This document shows positions 58,098-64,000 of a stretch of DNA of 64,000 bases, in pieces (position 1 is the stretch's first letter; each line of letters begins with the position of its first letter). Made by a program: the position numbers and the translations under genes. Location: assembly GCA_037577475.1 (NCBI GenBank), contig CM075184.1, forward strand, positions 27,214,094 through 27,278,093, written 5' to 3'. The stretch is from Chaunax sp. Z400. Lineage: Eukaryota; Chordata; Actinopteri; Lophiiformes; Chaunacidae. The notes beneath the pieces were generated by a model. That model was given only the letters and a program-made list of their open reading frames with translations. It ran no database searches and was not told the DNA's origin.

Positions 58098-59506
58098 TTA
58101 CTCAAATAGGCCGTCACAGGGCACATATGTATTTATGTGCGAATGTGCGTCCTTTCTAATGGCACACTTGAACAAGTACACGGCTACGGCGCCTTCTGAC
58201 TAAAAACGATAATGCCCAGGTCGGCAGTAAACAGTCGACTGACTCCACATGATATAGAAAGATCTTAAAATGAGTATGTTATAAATACTGCTGTTTGAAC
58301 TGACTGCTTTCTGGAAACAACATGATTGTAGTGATTTGACACAAGAATGGCTTTTTGTCCTCATGAGTATAGCATAACTACTTTTATGGAAGTAATGTGA
58401 ACCAGAATGTGACCTGCTTTAGACAAACCGTACGGCTCATACGCTCTCATGAGCTGCAGTTTCTTTATTTGTTTTACAAATTGAAGCTCTAGTTCACACA
58501 CTTTTAAGATGAAGAATTGATTGTATTGCTGTTCATGTCATGTAGCCGTTTAGCTGCAGCATCACAAAAAGGTTTCAGCTCAGTACTCCGGTATTTGTAT
58601 GAATGTTGGCCTTTCGCTCCAATTTAGCACCTTAGTATCTGTTTAAATCATGTGGTGTGTCTTTAATTCATTGGTCATTAACCCTAATATGAAAGAAGGG
58701 AGGATTTTTGCATATTGGTGTTCATGGACCACCCTGTAAATTTAGACAGTTATATAAGTGTTTTTGCTTTATTTCTTGTCATTATTTTAACGCTGATATT
58801 GATGAGCTCGACATGGAAAACATACTTTTTAAGAGAAAACAAAAATTAAGTAGATAGTTTTACATTATGTTACCTTATGGAGCCCACATCCAGTCATACC
58901 ATGTGAATGATCTTCTCTACAGACTGACATGTTACCATAGTAGGCATATTTATTACAACTATTTTTAGCAGAGAGCGGTCTTTCGGGGCAGAAATAATGT
59001 TTACCACCACTAACTGAGCCTGTGTCGGCTTCCAATCAGATATTTATCTTCTTTTTTTCCCCCCACTCCTTATTTCAGGCATTGAGACCCACAATACCAC
59101 AGCATAGACACAATCTGATTATGATGCAATAACATGGATGGTGCTTTAGGGGGCAGTATTGATTTTCCCTTCCACCATGCAAACTTCCAGTGATGATATA
59201 GGAGATGATATTGTGTATATGTGGCTGGAGTAACCAGGCGGGTTGATTGGCTTCTTGTCATGCAAATTAAGAATAGTGTACCTGCAAACACCGTAGACTT
59301 CTTTAATCAGTTGAATGCCATGCAGTGCTACTTCTTTACCAGAAGGTTATTATTCCCTGCAGATTTACTTTGCGCTGCCCCCCACCAGCAACGCTAAATC
59401 TTCGCCAGGGATTTGATTTGAGTCAATTCACCTCTAATTCTGTAAATTTCAGATGCAGCAAAAATTCCAAATCTGAAGTTCACTTAGCAATAAGATAATC
59501 CTTATG

Positions 59507-59512
59507 AATAAA
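59507..59512 (+). terminator. Possible proximal poly(A) signal AATAAA
   Basis: Canonical hexamer about 1.4 kb into the 3' UTR; use unknown. Confidence 0.25.
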
Positions 59513-60606
59513 ATGCTTAAGAATTAATGTCAAAACAGGTGGATTGAAAGTGAAGTGACTCCAATGCTAATCACTGGAGTGCATCTCCTTTTTTTTTCCT
59601 CCATCAGGTTATGAATTTAAGGGTCCTCTTTGCAACTTAACTAAATCATACTGCTTGCTGCAATAGAGGAATCTTTTGTATACTGAGTTTGATTGTAGTG
59701 TTTTGTTCCCTTGTCTTACTGTACGGCCTGTTTTAATAACTACATTATACTGTAAGATTAGGTCCTGCTGTGAAAATGCATGGCTTTGAGCTGCAGAAGA
59801 ATCTTTGTTCATACAGCGACAGAGTTTTTCTTTAAAGGATGCAATGAGTGATTCTGACCTCCACATACAGATAGTATAGCAAATAGTTAAAAACAGACCA
59901 TCACTTTATTATTATTATTATTATTATAATTTTTTTGCAACGGTTAGGTCTGAATTTAAAAGTGTGTTCTAGCATTGTTTTCTGTGTGTGTGTGTGTGTG
60001 TGTGGGAGGGGGTTCCACTGCCCATCAATCACGTCTGTAGTGTCGTTATTAGTGCCTTAGTCTATAGCCCATGTAGTGTCTGGTCTGCTTGAGTGACAGC
60101 TTCACCTCAATTGTCACTAGAAGGTACAGTACTGCACAAAGAAGGTTCCTGTCTGTGTCCTCTTAAGTGCTTAACCAACTGCATCCCCTTTGTATTTCTC
60201 TTCTATGCTCTGCCACATGTAAGGCCTTTTGGGGATGACAGAGGAACTATCTGCCAGTCAAAAAAATGTGTTACTGTTTAAAATCTACCATCAGTATATA
60301 TATATATATGTATGTATATTATATATGAACGCATTTTTGTACTGCATTCCATGGGCATGTACCACAGTGCTTCTGAACTACAACAGACTGGACGTTTGGC
60401 TCGGTCAACTGCTTTATTGTATGTTATGACGCCACTGAAGTTTTATGGATGTACTTTTCTCTTGTGCTTTTAAACCTCTACGAAACATAAATGTGATAAC
60501 GTTTCATAACATTTCGATATATCTGTCACCATTAAGATGTTGTGACGCATTTCAGTGTGGAGTAAACTGAAGTTTTTCTTAATATTTTTTCCCCTCCCGT
60601 AACAGA

Positions 60607-60634
60607 AATAAAATTATGAAGTTATGACAATAAA
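60607..60634 (+). terminator. Tandem AATAAA poly(A) signals (60607 and 60629)
   Basis: Two canonical hexamers 22 bases apart near the predicted transcript end. Confidence 0.5.
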
Positions 60635-60702
60635 GATAAGTGACAACATATGATAGAAAAGATATTTATCTGGCCTCAAAACTATTTTTTGTATTCACTG
60701 AA

Positions 60703-60708
60703 AATAAA
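60703..60708 (+). terminator. Distal AATAAA poly(A) signal
   Basis: Canonical hexamer followed within 10-40 bases by TTGTAATTTTGTGTCAGTTT-type GU/U-rich sequence, the usual arrangement of a cleavage site. Confidence 0.5.
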
Positions 60709-60725
60709 GCATTTCATTGTAATTT

Positions 60726-61654
60726 TGTGTCAGTTTTCCTTTTCTGGTTATATTTTTTTTGAAGCAAAGACAAAAATATGTGTATATTTTAAACTTGTCC
60801 TCATATCCTCACTTTCTGGATTGGGTGTAATAAACCACAGAAAAACACAGTGCTTTAATTATATTACTGTCATGAATGTGGCCAGCCTACATTTAGATCC
60901 TTTCATTATCAAAATATCCCATGCTGTACCCAACAAGTCTATATAAAAACTGAAAGGAGCTGCAGCATTTAAAAAATTTAATTTGTGCTATTTCTTTAAT
61001 AAACCAGCAATTAATTGAATTAATCCTTATTTGCTGGAGAGGCATTTCACCTTTCTTTGCACTTGCGAACCCCATAGTAATTAGTGGCAGTTACTTAGAA
61101 CAAAAAGTAAGTGATGCATAATTAATTTGAAGTTATTTGGAGCATGCAGCCTGGATCTGACCTCACACAAGCTCAAATGTGGAACCAACTGTAAAATTCT
61201 AAAATAAAGTTTTTCATCATTGTTAATGACTGATCAAAAACTGTGCTGTGAAGTGAAGGGAAGTTTCTTTGACTCTTCAAGGGCGTTATGCCAGAAAACA
61301 TCTGACAATCACTGCTGTAACAGCATCAAGGCTGTAAAGGCTGTAGCTACCGCTGATGTCATGCGCTAAGTGTTTTCTGTGTAAATGTGTGTATTTTTAG
61401 GAACTGGGGAAGTTTACAGGAGGATTTCAATATTTAAAGAAAATCCAGTATTCCAGTATTTAAAAATCAAAGAAATAAAGCTGGATATTGATATTAGTGC
61501 CTACAATACTTTAACATACAAATATTTTGCCTAATATACAAAATATAATCTTCTCAATACATCCATTAAATCTAGGACTTTTGACACTTAACAGTTGAAA
61601 ATAATCAGAACTATGAGGACTCAGCTTCTGACAAAAATTTTATACATGGCAGTT
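60726..61654. other. Intergenic stretch downstream of tln2
   Basis: AT-rich, no open frame of note, no repeat recognised. Confidence 0.5.
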
Positions 61655-63945
61655 TGGAGTCAGCATTTAGAACCTTTATTTTGGGAAATGAAATTTACAG
61701 AAGGTAAAAATTCAATCTTCGGCTGAATAAATAAAATATGACACATCTAACTTTTCATGTGTGTTACATCCTCACACAGTGTTTCCACAGCAGGCCTGAC
61801 AGGATATAGGACTCCACTACATGTTCTCCAGTCCCACTGAATAACAGAGAGGTGAGTTCTGGCTTTAAATGTCTGTGTCAGTTTAGTGTCAGGACTACAT
61901 GGTATTTCTGAGTCAGCATTAAACCTGAAGCTATATTGAGTCCATGCTATGAACTGAGACCTGGGCTAAATTTGTCTGGCACTAAAATTTGAGGCGGCAA
62001 TGTCAGTTACAGAGTCACAGCTGCTCCCGAGCACTACTTTTAAACTTGGAATACCTTTTTTTTCTGCTATAACCCTTGAAGTGAGCTCTTAAAGCTACAG
62101 CTATGTACACTTTTCAAAGTGCCAGAAATCCAAATCTCACTGTCTCTTGAAAATTTTCCACAAGCCTGGCTGAGGGGGAGACGGCAAGAACCTGGCTAAC
62201 AGGCAGAGGGCTTTGAATTTAATGTTGACAAGCAGCTGATAGATATTTATGTCCTAAATCTAACTCATAAATGGCAGGAAGTTCAGGTACAGTTACTGAT
62301 GAGTAAAACGTGCTACTCATCAACGTTAGAAGATAACCTGTCCTGGCTTGTGAGCATCAGTTTCTTGATTAATTTTCTCTTCGATACAAAGGTAAGAGTC
62401 AGGTTCTTAGCTGTGTTACTCCGCAGATGGCAAATGACACACCAATAACATGCAGCAGCAACAAGCACTGTTCACACTCATCACACTGATACTGTACATG
62501 ACCTCACATAGTAGCTCTGCACATCCAAACAGTTATGATGAGCTTGATTAAGGAACACACATAGTAGTCCTCTTCCATACTCTTAGTTATTGATAAGGAG
62601 GTGAGAGATTCTAGCCTAGACATAAACAATGAAATACCTCCACTTTTGCCTGGGAGCTGCACACCTGGCTGCATCAATGCATCCGGGATGACTAAACTGT
62701 ACTTTTACCATTTGATCTGCTAATTGTTGAACTACTTTAGGCATTTGATGCAATATGAATTAAACGTAGAAGATATCACAAACTACACACTGAGCTTCAG
62801 AAACACTCTGTGTTTAGATTTATGTGTTCTTAACAACAATAAATCAGTAATGCATACATGGCCATCAACAGACAATGGTCACATTATGATATCAATTTTC
62901 AAAGGTCTTTAAAACTTCACATGAGAATCTTCAAAAGGCCATAATGTACTTTTTACAGGGCCACATGCTCTCCTGCTTGAAGGGAACTGAATACTGAAGA
63001 TTGTTTCAATTATCAGACACGTCGGCAAAATCTTGACTCATGGTGAAACTTTTTCCTGGTGAACAGACCAATTAAACAAACAAACGTTTCATTCAGAAAT
63101 ATATCTTAGATTTCCTGTTGAGCGCTCCACAAGAAATAATCATAATGATGTCAGAGGAAATGTGGTTTAAGACCTGATTTAGTCACTGGTATTTGGGAAG
63201 TTAAACCAGTTTCAGCACATTTAAGTCTGGATGTAGAATCAGTTCAAATGATCAGTTGAAAAAGGGGTTCATGATGATGACTTTAGACTATGAATTGGTA
63301 TGTTCCCTTTAAGGAGTTATGTTAGTGTGGGCAAAACAATGTGATAAACATTTGTCTATGTGGTGGTCATATGGGAAGAGAATATGAAGACCACTTTTTT
63401 TGCTGCAAATATAAATATCCCAAATAATTGAGTTCTTTTCTGCACAACATTCTAGTCTCACACATTCTAGGACAATTTACAGACCTATGAATCAAAACCC
63501 TGATGCTTGATCCAACTAAATCATAAATTGTGGCAGTCTCTATCCATCCTAGGTGCGAGGGTGACACGGATTTCGCCATGAGCCTCTCTGATCTCTGGAA
63601 ATGACTGGCATGTCTCACTTGCTGCTTGAGAGTCCACAAAACACATGGTGGGAAGGGATGACAACAAAGTGACAGCTGACTGCCTTAAAAAAGCTCCACA
63701 GGGACGATATCAGGCCCGGCCACCGAAGAGTAAAAATCACAGGAGATGATTTCATATAAACATTAAACTTTCTTTTTAGCCGCAGAAATTTCAGATCAAT
63801 TCATGGCGTTTTGTCTTCAGCTGTTCAAACTAAGAAGCAATTACACTATCATTACTGGTCAAGGTTTATCCAGCTCTGTGTATGATCAACTAAACCATTA
63901 ATTGAAATAAATAAATAGTGAGGAGTTTTTGGCATGACTTATCAT
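61655..63945 (-). other. Possible 3' UTR of a convergent gene
   Basis: On the - strand an AATAAA lies at 61680-61675 and the interval to 63945 has no long open frame, as expected of a 3' UTR following the putative stop at 63948-63946. Speculative. Confidence 0.2.
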
Positions 63946-63999
63946 TCACACTGCTTGTTTTTTCTGTCGCTCCCTTAATTCCTTGACAAAAGAACCAGC
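63946..63999 (-). CDS. Possible C-terminal end of a convergent gene (partial)
   Basis: Reading the - strand inwards from the window edge gives AGSFVKELRERQKKQAV then TGA. The charged, helix-like run looks like a protein C-terminus, but only 17 codons are visible and I cannot name the family. It may be chance. Confidence 0.22.
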   Translation of the reverse strand, partial: AGSFVKELRERQKKQAV

Positions 64000-64000
64000 A

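Larger units (their letters stand above)
58098..60725 (+). other. tln2: tln2 3' untranslated region (end estimated)
   Basis: No coding potential follows the TAA. The end is placed after the AATAAA at 60703-60708, which is followed by a T/GT-rich stretch. The UTR contains (ATT)n at 59905-59928, (TG)n at 59982-60004 and (TA)n at 60295-60327. The exact cleavage site is inferred. Confidence 0.6.

Noticed and set aside
1..64000. Bacterial-type systems (operons, CRISPR arrays, insertion sequences, defence islands)
   Set aside because: The window is plainly a vertebrate gene with spliceosomal introns; none of these occurs.

Overview
The window holds one complete vertebrate gene on the + strand: talin-2 (tln2), the cytoskeletal adaptor that links integrins to actin. 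I reconstructed its coding sequence exon by exon. It has 56 coding exons from an ATG at 17116 to a TAA at 58095-58097. Every junction keeps the frame and uses GT/AG sites, and the product is 2,541 residues, essentially the length known for talins. The residues match talin-2 rather than talin-1, for example the extra residues in the F0 start (KICVRHCNVVK). A teleost fish is the likely source: the whole coding region fits in 41 kb (the mammalian gene is far larger), the introns are AT-rich, and they carry fish-type repeats (a DANA/HE1-like SINE, a dead Tc1-like transposon, a hAT-type MITE). I cannot tell whether this is the tln2a or tln2b copy.

Layout. 1-17079 is upstream or 5'-UTR intron sequence. 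It has no coding gene I can support, two weak candidates for untranslated leader exons (ending at 409, and 1431-1478), and several repeats. The first coding exon has its own 3' splice site at 17078-17079, so at least one leader exon lies upstream. 17116-25987 encodes the FERM head (F0-F3) and the start of the linker. 27637-57480 encodes the rest of the linker and the rod bundles R1-R13. 57972-58097 encodes the dimerisation helix. 58098 to about 60725 is the 3' UTR, with three poly(A) signals near its end. The last 3.3 kb is intergenic and may include the 3' end of a convergent gene on the - strand (stop near 63946).

The gene also hosts a microRNA. The intron after coding exon 52 carries the mir-190a hairpin (about 54982-55061) on the same strand, so it should be processed from the talin-2 transcript.

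The most interesting points are splice-level. A 6-nt cassette (53533-53538) has textbook microexon architecture and would insert Asp-Gly in frame in the linker between rod domains R12 and R13. A 103-nt exon-like segment in intron 8 (21045-21147) would create a stop at the very next junction, as a poison exon would. Several 3' splice sites use UG repeats in place of a polypyrimidine tract. I found no operon-like or otherwise novel multi-gene system; this is a well-conserved animal gene with some unusual possible splicing features.
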